Source: Botrytis cinerea B05.10 (lineage: Eukaryota > Ascomycota > Leotiomycetes > Helotiales > Sclerotiniaceae). From it: a stretch of 64,000 bases of DNA. Position numbers and translations under genes: made by a program. Shown in pieces: positions 48,316 to 58,922 of the stretch (the stretch's first letter is position 1; each line of letters opens with the position of its first letter). The stretch spans positions 186,001 to 250,000 of the forward strand of contig NC_037315.1 in NCBI RefSeq assembly GCF_000143535.2. The letters are read 5' to 3'. The notes under the pieces are model-generated. The model saw nothing but the letters and a program-made list of their open reading frames with translations. It did not search any database and had not been told where the DNA came from.

Positions 48316-48916
48316 ATGGCTAACCAGCCCGCTACGCAAAGATTTGATGGGCAAACCTTCCACGTACACTATTTACAGGTCGAGCTGATTTTGGCGGAAA
48401 TCCGTCGATTAGTATCAGACCGGGAGCATTTGAGAAAGCTGCGCTTGACTGCTACTGTGGCTGATGGTAGTGATGAGGTCTGGTTTAGGTCTATTGGCCA
48501 TAAAAGGGTGTCAGCCTCTGAGTTTCTTGTCGGAAATGTGGGCATTGACCAACTTACCATTCACCAATCTGATGTTGAAATGCTCGGGGGCGATTGGTCA
48601 TGAGTTGGCTATAAGGCTTGAAGTTGTTGAAGGCCCAAGACATGGCTTTGTCGGTGGTAAATTCACAATTGGCAATTCTCTGGTAGATGCAGCTATGAAA
48701 TCTAAGAACAAAAGATTCGTGGTACGCGTTGAAAAGGATTTCGTTTTTGAGGTAAGCAGTGAAGAAATTTTCACAGAAGAGGAAACAAGGTATCTTCACA
48801 CTCAGCTCGATCAACCCAGTGGGGTATTCAAGAGGGATCAGGTAACACACTGTCACCAGACGTTCGCGATTAAGTCCCTCAACATCTCTTCCACTGCACC
48901 ATCCAATGTCTCATAA
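48316..48916 (+). pseudogene. Hypothetical protein gene interrupted by a one-base frameshift
   Basis: Frame one (48316-48603) encodes a protein-like stretch including LILAEIRRLVSDREHLRK and ends at a TGA. Before the stop, a second frame one base away continues with GHELAIRLEVVEGPRHGF and runs to 48916. The switch falls at a G5 tract (about 48587-48591), where an extra G would explain it. No intron fits because the two frames overlap. Both halves are hydrophilic with mixed alpha/beta character and no recognised domain. It may be a recent pseudogene or an assembly error in the G tract. A GTAACA at 48841 could be a splice donor, so the true 3' end is uncertain. Confidence 0.45.
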
Positions 48917-49660
48917 CCCAGATCAACTGCCCCAGGAAGCCCCGAAAGCTTAGATATCCCCGCTGTTATTTGCTTTTGGGATCCTTTCCTTCAAGATAGT
49001 GATTCCTTATATGATAAACCCAAGTGGTGAAAGCTTGTTTCTCTTGTCGCAGAGATTTATCGGTACTCGGTCGCATCTGTGCCTCATATCTCGAATCAAG
49101 CATAATTTGGCAAACATACACCTATGTTTTGTGTCAAGAATCCAACATAGACGATTGTGATCAGTAAGCTAATACTTCGTAGACACCGTTCAGAGTACCA
49201 TATAACCCCCTACTGCCTACTAGTTTCTTGGTTACTATTCTGATATGAACAAACTTCGATTCGAACAGAGCTCATAATTCGACTCGCGACGTCTTGGAGA
49301 ACGTCATTTTGCACTTCTACCCCACCAAAAAAAGTTTTGATGAGCCAATGGCGAATGCTCGGTATCATCCAACCGGTCATTAAGCTTCCTCGGACCCAGA
49401 TAATTTTGGTGGGCCAGCGGCGATAGCATCTAGTTTTCATCTAAAGTCAGGAGAAATTTCTATGCGTACCAATCATCTTTGAGGTCAATCTATGTTTATG
49501 AGTCATTCGGTAACATTGATTTATCATCACAATCTAAAATAGGCAACATGAGATACTATGTAAAAATGTTCGTGGCATAACTATATATTTCGCTAATTCA
49601 ATAAACGACAACGTTATTTCGCATTGATTGATTGTACAGGCAAATATTCAACAAACAACA
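48917..49660. other. Spacer, nothing recognised
   Basis: No supported gene or repeat. It contains the SDR gene promoter. Confidence 0.5.
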
Positions 49661-50709
49661 ATGACGCTCCCTTTGAAAGATAAAACAGCTTTGGTGGTAT
49701 GGTTATATGGATCCTTTATGGCATTATACTTGTGGCACTTACTGACTTCCATTCTTCTAGACGGGTGCATCCATGGGAATCGGAGAAGCGATTGCAACAC
49801 GACTTGCAAATGACGGAGCCAACCTAGTATTACTTTCTCGTAGTAAAGTAAGTAATCTTTTGTCGGTATCTTGATGGAAAGGAGTTAACGGTTCCACCAG
49901 GACAAGTTAGATAAGATCAAAGAGAATATCTTGTCGAAAAGTCCTTCCACGAGAGTTTCTGTTTTTGCAATTGATATTCAGAACTACAAAGATGTTGATA
50001 AAGCGGTTGAGTCTGCTGTGATTGAGTTTGGGTCTATTGATATTCTCATTAATAATGTAGGTGCTGCTCGTAAGAGGGTAATCAGTTTCTAGGAATATTA
50101 AATGAGTGTTAACCCCGTGTCCAGGCTGGTCTAGCATTAGGAGCTCCAGCTGCGTTCTGGGAATTATCTCTTGAGCTCATTGACCAAATGAATACAACTA
50201 ATATTTCCGGCACAATGTACACCACGCACTCTGTCCTAAATCGAAGTATGATACCCAACAGCAAAGGAACAATCTTAAATGTTTCATCAGTAACTGGTCT
50301 TGAAACACCCCCGTTCTCGGGAGAGGCAGTCTATCATGCCAACAAAGCATGTATCGAAGCTTTCAGCAATAGTCTGAGGATGGAAACAGCTGGAACTAAT
50401 ATACGCGTCATGGTAATCCGACCTGGAGTTGTGAATACACACTTCCATCTTCAGAGAGTCAAATTTGATCAGGATGCCATGGATGAGTTTACATCTGGAT
50501 ATCCACCACTTGTTGCGGAGGACATTGCGAATTCTGTAGCTTTCATGCTTGAGCAGCCTGAGAGCACTACAATTAAGGCTTTAGATTGTGTTCCAACTGG
50601 TATGTAGTTGATGCGAAACATTATCTCCAATTACTAACATATAGCTTTTGTAGCACAGAGATCTCTTACCAACTTTGATCGTGCGTGGAATGAACGCAAT
50701 AACGGATAA
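49661..50709 (+). CDS. Short-chain dehydrogenase/reductase (YMR226C-like)
   Basis: Cytosolic NADP(H)-type SDR, probably acting on 3-hydroxy acids or serine-like substrates, as in the YMR226C/YdfG group. Exons 49661-49696, 49761-49847, 49901-50056, 50125-50599 and 50645-50709 (or 50654-50709) give 272 (or 269) residues. The cofactor loop TGASMGIG is at 13-20. SRSK at the end of beta-2 favours NADP(H). NNAG is at 92-95, made by splicing of intron 3. The catalytic set is Ser147/148 (NVSS), Tyr163 and Lys167 (YHANK). The ending LTNFDRAWNERNNG is family-like. Intron 4 has two in-frame acceptors 9 nt apart (TATAG at 50644 and TGTAG at 50653), giving AFVAQRSL or AQRSL. The second matches the family's usual length better. 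Confidence 0.9.
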
Positions 50710-51490
50710 TTCAGAGACAAGAGCATTCAATTCCGAAAAATATTCACTCGATATGAACGATTCTTCGCGAAGAGATTTATCCGTGCAATCCGTGCCTGAG
50801 AGGAGAACACAGTATCGACTTGGCAAAGGCTCGAAGCTAGGATAGATGATCATAGATACAAGATAGAAAAGCTCGGATTGATAATGAAGTTATCCTCTTC
50901 AATCCTACTTCGCAGATGTTTGTGTTTCTTTGTGAAGGCTAGTGTAATGATAGGCTAACTTCCATTACTCCAAGAGATTGATCCATTTGATACTCTGTAG
51001 AGTTCTACGCTGTAACATTGTGAAGAGATTCTTCGCATACAAAAACGGAAGCCTGCGGGCCTTGCCGCACTGTATAACGCCTGGAATGGGAACCAAGTTG
51101 AGGATAAAAGAAACATTATGTTGCAGGCATGTCATCAGTATGATAGCGAAAAGGCTGCACAGTATCCGGAAATATGTTGTTTTTGACCCTTAGTTTTATC
51201 TGTTGGCTGATAATATGCCAATTGCAACGGTCTCTCTTGGCAGAGAATTCAAATCAACTTTTAGAGCTTTCATTTCTTAATCCAAACCAAAACTTATAGT
51301 AGGTTTTAAACGTCTGGTTTATGCTTACAGAGGTATTGTTTTCGATTATGGCACAATACTTTATTTTAGCCCTATGAATAACATCTCCATTCGTTAAAGA
51401 AATCCCCTCTAAAATCTACCCGCATCTATAATGATACACCGACTCAGTCTTTTCGGCCTCACATGAAGCACATTCTACCATCTATTAAGG
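50710..51490. other. Convergent spacer, nothing recognised
   Basis: Between the SDR (+) and the small secreted protein gene (-). No supported gene. Confidence 0.55.
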
Positions 51491-51972
51491 CTAGGACAAA
51501 GCGAAAGTAGTAGGACCAGTATAATGCTCAAACCCACCACTGGTACTCAGCTCGCTGGTAGGAATCACGTAGCTTCCGGTCCTACTGGTATACGTAATCT
51601 GGAGGGAATTGTAAACCTTAAGACCCTCAGAAGTGCGCGTGAACCAATAGGTTATACCGCCGCATCTGGCGCCCTTTGTGGCAATGTCAGGGAGCTTCCC
51701 GCCAGTGGTTGAGAGAGTAGTTGAACAGGCTGTGGAGCTGCCAGTGGTTCCTGTTCCTATCGCATACTCGAATGAGTACCTGACGGGCGTTGTCAGTGGA
51801 TGGGATGAGGGTTGATAAGATGATGCTAGGATGCTTACGAGCAGGATGTGCTGCTAGTACACGCAGCTTTAAAGTCGGTAATGGTGAAAAGGGTACCGGC
51901 ACGTTCTTGGATGGCGGCAGCTGATGCAGTGGCAACGCTGAGTGCAGAGATGAGGGTTGCTGAGAATTTCAT
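51491..51972 (-). CDS. Small secreted four-Cys protein, possibly Alt a 1/Hip-like
   Basis: Exons on the minus strand are 51972-51839 and 51779-51491 (intron 58 bp, GTAAGC...GTCAG), giving 140 residues. The signal peptide is about 1-20 (MKFSATLISALSVATASAAA), then IQERAG. The mature part is Thr/Ser/Gly-rich and beta-strand-like, with four Cys (AACT, TSCS, TACS, ARCG) that could make two disulfides. The start, FTITDFKAACTSS followed by CSYSFEY, is reminiscent of the Alt a 1/hypersensitive-response-inducing protein family of plant-associated fungi. That similarity is from memory and is weak. If right, the protein is an apoplastic effector candidate; otherwise it is an unassigned secreted protein. 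Confidence 0.7.
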
Positions 51973-53706
51973 TTTGGCTGGACTGAAAAGTTATGGGAAT
52001 TTATATTTCCTGGAATTGAATGAATGAGGAGAAGTATTCAACAACAGGAAGCCGGCCCTGTTTATACTTTGGTACTCTATTAGCTCACAGGACGGCATGG
52101 AAACAACATCTCTCCATATCATCAGTTAAGACGACAAATACACAAATTTCGGTTCTCATACTCTATTCAGTAGGTCCTTAAGCTTAAATCTCGGGACCGA
52201 GTGCCATTGAAATGAGGCTCTTCTTAACTTACCAATAAACTAATAACCTTAAATTGTTAATTTAAACTTTCTGACAGATGGGTCTTGCACTTTTCGATTG
52301 ACACCGACTAAGTTAGATTCTTTACGTACTTTGGATGGAATGTATCCTATCATTCAATAGGAGAAGGAAGAGACGTGGGGCAAAGATTAGATTAGATCGT
52401 TTATCAACAATCTGATAATCTGGTCTACAATGTAAGGTACATGGATCAGGTTAAAGACCTAAAGTGGACTTTAACTGGGAAAGACCACTCAGGTATGATA
52501 TCTACGAAGACTGCCTCGACTAATAAATCAAGCGGATCCTAGCTGTTCAAAGTGGATTTTGCGAAGGGACAAAAGTGCCAAATCACACATGCAAGTATTC
52601 ACTCAACCGGCCTAGGAAACTTACTTCCTAGCGGGATTTATCCACTTTCTATGTAGGTATTTACTGTACAGATTTGTGTTGTACTTACGTCTGTTGACGA
52701 ATTTCTCATGACATCTTGCCATGTGCCATGAGAAATTTTAGATGTTTCGAAATCATGCTATGACTTTATGAAATCCACAAACTGCGTTCTACGACAGTCA
52801 TCTACTCTTTGTTGGTTGTGAATCGATTGTGCCGTGGTGGATGTGCGATTTATGCATTACTTTGAATCTCGGGGTTGTATTTTTTTGTACCTTTGAAGAC
52901 TTTCTTCACGGATCCCGGCATATTTGGATTGAAGAAAAGTGGTCGGGTCTAGTGATATGATTGCTCTATTGTTATACCCGCTACAAGTATCTGCATTAGT
53001 GTTCTGGATTAGATGTTTATATATTGGTGCACACCATTCTATTATATGTCGTATATGTATATTGGAGAGTTAGTTCACCAATTAGCCTTATGTCAGTTGT
53101 CAAGTAGCGACAGAAGGACCTATGGGGATTTGATTGCTCACATGTCTTGATTATGAATTTTATCGTGTAACACTCTTACTTGGCCAAATATCGTATTGCA
53201 TCGATACTTGGATAGATTGTGGTGTTACCTCACCTCGTGATGGTTTAAAAAGCATTCGTTCGTTGACGGATGAGCATCTAATAATGTGCAATGTTTTTTT
53301 ATATTCTCGTCTTATAGTCTCGTCACTGAAGAATACGAGGTGGTATTGTATGCGGGGTAGTCAACAGGGGGGTTGGGCTTATCCGTCTGTACCCTCCCCC
53401 CATACTGTACACTGTCAGACTGTATACCTCGAAACGTTCCTGCTTTGGGCATTTTGGTGTCCAACTCGCATTTTGTGACATCCGATCATACCTCGCACTC
53501 CTGTCATATTCAGTCACATTCAATCATGTAATCAAGATAGTTCTACCACACCATTGTTCCTTCCCACTTATTACTCTTTTGTGTTCATGCTAATCGTGTC
53601 GATCTTTTGGATGTGCGGTGAATACGAGCTCCTTCCTTGGCATCATCATCCCACCTCTACGCCTTCCCTATTGATTTTGCCTCTGTCAAGAGACATGCCA
53701 TCTTAC
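51973..53706. other. Divergent spacer, nothing recognised
   Basis: AT-rich; it contains the promoters of the two secreted-protein genes. The open frame at 53134-53478 has no supporting feature. Confidence 0.55.
52061..52066 (-). promoter_or_regulatory. Possible TATA box of the small secreted protein gene
   Basis: TATAAA on the minus strand, 89 bp before the ATG at 51972. Confidence 0.4.
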
Positions 53707-53714
53707 TATATAAA
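53707..53714 (+). promoter_or_regulatory. Possible TATA box of the 53.9-kb secreted protein gene
   Basis: TATATAAAAG begins 185 bp before the ATG, followed by a CA-rich leader; this fits a strong regulated fungal promoter. Confidence 0.45.
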
Positions 53715-53891
53715 AGAAGTGCTTTTTCCATGAAAACACCATCTTCATTAACACACATCATTAACATTCCGTTCACTACAAGAGAACCAATTCATACATA
53801 CAGGATTTGATACTATTAATTCAATCCATCAATACTAGATTGCATTTGCAACTGAGAAATTAATTCACAAAGTCGAATATCAGAGTTTAAC

Positions 53892-54500
53892 ATGCGTACC
53901 TCATTTATCCTCACTGGCCTTTTGGCTGCAACTACTCAAGTTACGGCACAATACACAAACCAATCCGCTCCATTTTCCCTCGCACTTATCTCCTCAGACG
54001 ATAGCCTGAACGGTGCCACTCTTTCGCCTTGTCATGAAGGTGCAGCTATCGAAGGACTTTGCCTTGGCCCTTCAATCTCTAGCCCAAACGCTACTTTTTC
54101 CACCTTCAACTTCAACACTTCCTCCTACGACACCAGCTTCAATGCTACTATCGGTGAAACTGGTATTTTGACGTGGCTACTTCAAGGTTCAGGATTCAAC
54201 CTTTCTTCGCCTTTCGGACTTTCGTACAGCGCCACTAGCAACGTCGCGATGCCATTGTTTACACCTAGCACGACTTCCACAACGACGGTAGCTTTTGATG
54301 AGGACAATTTGTTGAACATTCAGGGTTATCAAGATGACACAGTATCACCAATCAGTTTTGGTACTGAAGCTTATTACAGATGGTACATCTGTGAGACGTA
54401 CTGGGGATACCACTACACCACTTTGGCTTGGGTTGTGGGTGAGGATGAGCCACAAAACCCAACTTGCGTGAAAGTTGATGTTCAAAGAGTTTTCACCTAG
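53892..54500 (+). CDS. Conserved-type secreted protein of unknown function
   Basis: Single-exon, 202-residue protein with a clear signal peptide (MRTSFILTGLLAATTQVTAQ). The mature part is Ser/Thr/Asn-rich with many N-x-S/T sites. It has Cys pairs in SPCHEGAAIEGLCLG and in YICETYWGYHY...NPTCVKV, four in all, so two disulfides are likely. The aromatic block AYYRWYICETYWGYHYTTLAW is close to the end. This layout (early SPCHxGxAxxGLC segment, late Trp/Tyr-rich strand) is that of a fungal secreted family without known activity. No catalytic motif is visible. Confidence 0.8.
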   Translation: MRTSFILTGLLAATTQVTAQYTNQSAPFSLALISSDDSLNGATLSPCHEGAAIEGLCLGPSISSPNATFSTFNFNTSSYDTSFNATIGETGILTWLLQGSGFNLSSPFGLSYSATSNVAMPLFTPSTTSTTTVAFDEDNLLNIQGYQDDTVSPISFGTEAYYRWYICETYWGYHYTTLAWVVGEDEPQNPTCVKVDVQRVFT

Positions 54501-55244
54501 ACCGAGGTTTGTTAATAGTTGGTAGATGGAACTCTGGTGGGATGGTTGTGTGGGCGTTCACCTATAATTCAAATGACGGAGGAAACGAAGGCATGAGACA
54601 AATTGATGACGGGAGCAGTAATGACTAATGGAATATATAATCGTTTCAAAACATAATAGTGTCTTCGTACTTCATGATTTTTACTAGTGATTATAATGAT
54701 CTGATCTCGGCTTTGCGGGCTTTGGTTCTATCTTTTAGCCTCCCATCGTTATATGTATCCATCCGAGGTCAAGATGATCTTGGTCTTCTCCCCTATGTAA
54801 AGTATTATTCTATTGCGTTATCACTTTCCTTTCGTCATGCTACCATTCAGATACTTTGTAAAATGATTTCTTTGTAATGGCACATCGAAATTGAAATATC
54901 AAGCATCTGAGCCTGAAGTACCATCTTATTATCAAATACGAATAGGGGGAATGAAGCATCATTAGTTACATTGATATCTGGCATGCTTTTAAGTCAACTT
55001 AAGCTATGGGCCGGCGATAAAAAGAACTGCGTCCAGCCTCCATTGCCTACAATATGCTTCAGTTTTTATTTATCGATCCAAGCAATGTTCAAAGGGCAAC
55101 GCCTCATTTGATTGTTGTCTAAGAGCAGACAAAAGATATCCGAAAACAAAAGATTGAACAACCTAGTCCTTTCACCGATGCTATAATCTAAACTCTTTGT
55201 TGCAGCACAACAATTTGGAAAATTGAATTGAAATCAAAAAATAA
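54501..55244. other. Spacer, nothing recognised
   Basis: No supported gene. It contains the promoter of the HExxH protein gene. Confidence 0.5.
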
Positions 55245-58200
55245 ATGTGTCTTTTCAGCTTTCTCGAGGTCCGAGATAGATATCAATCCCGAAATATGCC
55301 GCTACCACCAATAGCCACCTATGAAAATCAACTGAAATTCGAGAGAGACGCTCAGACACGTCCTTATACCGAATATGCTCGGAAATTTGGGCCCAAATCT
55401 CCAGACAGATCTCATGGGAAGAGTTGGTTAACTCCTTTAGATCCTCTGTTCCCAATCAATTGGGAAAATCAAAGACAGGATGATCGATATGATATAATTG
55501 GAGGGTACCAAAGACAAGAACTGCAACTCTTTACCACGAGGGAACTGAAGGATTTAGATGCTATTTGTGATAGACCATTGAGGGAGAGTACACTGTCTGG
55601 AGGGATTATACCGATTTTGAGGAGGGAAAGATGGGAGGATAAGCCAAGTGATGCGTGGTTGAGGACAGATAGTATACCGATTGTGAGTACTTACATTCTT
55701 TCTTCCAAAATCTCGCTAGAAACAGTCCTTCTTGAAAAGGGTCATGAATGTTTCATCATTACTGATTATTTCGAGCGTTAGAGACATGACCCCGATGGTG
55801 GAAAGTGGCAATCGAGCAATGATAAAGTTTGGGAGGTCCTCAAACCAATAGTTATACTTGCTTCGCAATTTATAACGTCTTCTAAAAGTTTACCATGGGT
55901 ATGATTAATTCTTCTACTTGGTTCCTTGCTTATAGCTAGTCTAAATTGACCCCTTGATAGCTAGATGCCCTTCTTTTTGGACCCCGCGCTCCTGTCAATC
56001 CAAATAGATACCCACCAGGCTCAAAGATTCTTAAAGAATATCATACCTTTAGCCCTCGAGAAGGACCATGGACTATTGAACGCGAACAGCAAGTCGAGGC
56101 CGAAAGAGATCGGATATTTCGCGGACTGATGAATGAAATGGATTTTATGTGTTCATACTTCTACAGCCATCAGAACGTAAGAGACAATGATCCACCTAAT
56201 AATGATCCAACATACCCGGTCAAGAAATTTGGAGATGCTTTGGGAGTTTCAACAATTAATACTTGGGAAATGCTCATTAAGAAAAAACCTGGCGCTAAGG
56301 TACGTAGTATCTGGGGTTTTGTTAACCTGCTTGGCAACTCTCCATATGCGCGTCTGCTGATTTAGCTAATTTTAAACGAACCAGTGGCGAGTTCAAATGT
56401 TTCTCAACGTCGAATCTTTAGAGCCTATCTTCTTTCAGTATAAAGATTTATCAGGCTCCGAGTTAGCAGGTATCAGATATCGCTGTGCAAGTACCGTGAG
56501 TTTGTCTTAGGGTAAAAGGCTGTCTACTTCTCATGAACTAATGAATCAAAAGATTGCACACGAAGTCATGCATGCTATAGGCTATTATCAATCTCTGCAT
56601 CGTCTCGGTGTTCGTGTATTTACAAATAACAGAGAAGGATATTTTGGAACAGAGCAAAGCGCGGAGCTTGGCTGGAGCTGGCAATATGCAGTAAGTTGAT
56701 CTAGTAATTGACGTTTTGCGCCCTTTTTCCTCCAAGTGAACGTTCGACTTGCTAATGTGAACCTTCTGAAACTCTAGATTTTCGGAGGAATTGACTTCAA
56801 GAAACCCATCAATTGGCGGTCCCGTCGTCTCCTGTGCCAATTTGCCGAAGCAGTGTACCCTTCCTTCAGGAGCAAAATTCACGGCTCCAAGAGTCAACCC
56901 ATTCTCATAGACCCCCCCATAGAATTGCATGTCGATTTCCATCCAATCAGCGTCCAGTATTTAGAAGACGTTCACACTCAAGACTTTTGGGATCTCATGG
57001 TTCGTGGCTTCGGCGGACGCATTCTGCAATACCGCGCGATCAAGGAAGGTACTAGGGTTTTCTACCTGCCGCAAGCTGGTGAGTCCGGTGTCCCTCTTGT
57101 CTATACATCCAGAGAAAGGTTGGATCCTGTCGTCCATGATCCGTATGTCAACGACAATGCGATTTTGATGCAGAGAATTTTGAACATACAATCGCAGATA
57201 GAGACTACGCCGATGGAGAGGCAAGTTTTGGAGTTTGTTGCAAGAATAGCTGAAAGTGCGAAAACTGGGAAAGAATTTTGGGAAAATATGGAATCGCAAG
57301 TTGAAGCTGTGGGAGGACTCATAGAGGTATTAGTGGAGAATAAAAATAAAAGTGTTGGCGGTGGCGAGGGAGAATTAGGAATGATGGATACGCCAGTGAA
57401 AAATGTGGTGGAGTTGTTAGTTGTGGCTTCGACAAACCATGAAAGAACGGTAGGAATTACCTTGGAGAGAGAGAGGCAGAGTGGAGGTTTGGAAGACATC
57501 CTTTCCAAGAGGGCGCTGTTGGTTTGGAATAGGGGAGCTAGGGGATTTAATCGAGAAGTTATTGACAAAATTGGGAAAAAATCCAGAACGGGAGAACTGG
57601 CAATGCAATTGAACCACTCCTATAACCGTCTGGAGAAATGTCAAGCATTGTTTTTTACTCCAAGCAAAAAGGGTGTCGCAAGTAATTATCCTATAGAACA
57701 GAAGGAGTTCGATATGCTGCTCGAGGCGACCGAGGCGGTGCATAATCTGAGAAATTACGACAAGGCAAGACAGTTGTGTTCTCAAATATGTTCAAATAAA
57801 TACATTGGATCTTTTGCGAAGAGTGCGGCGTCAATGATGACTGCTAATTGTGAAGCGGAGATGGTGGGGGGCATTGAGAAGTTGACAATACCAATCCGAC
57901 ATAAATGTTGGAGGTTACTCACTCAAGGCTTGGAAAGGCTGGTTTGGCTAGAACCAGAAATCAACCAAGCTTCAGAAGGATGGCAGGAGCTTTTCCGGGA
58001 TTACATTGACTGGGGCAAGATATTAGAAACGAAGCTGCGGATTGAAGAGCGGGATGTTTTACCTCCGGGGATTGGAGACACGGGGAAGAGTTCACAGACA
58101 GCAGGCAGTCGTAGTGGGGGACGACCTGCTAGAGCGACCTCTCAGAAGAGGACGAGAGAAAATATTAAAGATTTGGTTGACGAAGTGATGGAAGATGTGG

Positions 58201-58301
58201 TCTCTCCAGACCCCAAAGAATGGAAATCGTTGCAGAGAATTAGAGCATTCAAGAAAATGAAGCGTGCGACGAGGGATCCAGGCGATACACCACCGGAATG
58301 A
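55245..58301 (+). CDS. Large HExxH-containing protein of unknown family (zincin-like)
   Basis: Exons 55245-55682, 55782-55898, 55961-56299, 56385-56495, 56553-56690 and 56778-58301 join to 888 residues; all five introns are phase 0. An alternative ATG at 55296 would give 871. No signal peptide or membrane segment is seen, so a cytosolic or nuclear protein is expected. Residues 336-345 read IAHEVMHAIG, a zinc-binding HExxH motif, and FGTEQSAELGWSW at 366-378 offers Glu369 or Glu373 as a third ligand, as in gluzincins. Upstream GSELAGIRYRCAS and downstream IFGG would frame the active site. The last ~500 residues are helical and charged and end in a basic tail (SQKRTRENIKDL, FKKMKRATRD) that may be nuclear. 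I do not recognise the family. Peptidase activity is inference. Confidence 0.75.
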
Positions 58302-58922
58302 GATAGAGGTGGAAGTCGTTTCGGAAAAATATTCAATCTTCGACCCTTAGAAAAAGGCGTGGAGTTGAGGGTTTTCATACTATCTAAATATCTCAACACA
58401 ACTTTTACTGCTGATAGCTATGATGTCCGATATGAAATACAAGATAGAACTCCGATTGCTGCCTCAAACTGTCAAATGTGAAGCTTCTTTCCTCAGTTGC
58501 ACTTGTCTAACACAAGACTCACATACTTGATTGCACTTGCAACTTATATATCGTGTACATTGCCTGACTGGCAATCATTGTTGTTTCCTCAATATTTTAA
58601 TACGATCCTATAATTCCCACCAAGGAAAGTGCCAAATGAAGAGCGATAAACATGAACACCAAACATCAACTTTCCCTTCCCTCAATTGTACAAACAAACA
58701 TCTCACCAAAAGGAAAATACAGCACTTCTCATTTTTGGCTACTTTGATTGATATATCATTGCTTACAGTTCAATAGTGACTACCAAGACTCAGATCAAAC
58801 ATCACTTTCATCAACAACGCGCAACTTGTGCCCATAAAATATTGCTAGATTACGGCAGAAACTTCTTCATCGATACTCATAAATCGCTTTACAAAACCCT
58901 TAAAAATAGGAATTTCGAAACA
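58302..58922. other. Spacer before the 790-residue gene
   Basis: An open stretch in frame with the next gene starts near 58776 without an ATG; it is likely 5' leader. Confidence 0.5.

Noticed and set aside
58776..58922. N-terminal extension of the 790-residue protein
   Set aside because: The open frame begins with GTG; the first in-frame ATG is at 58923.
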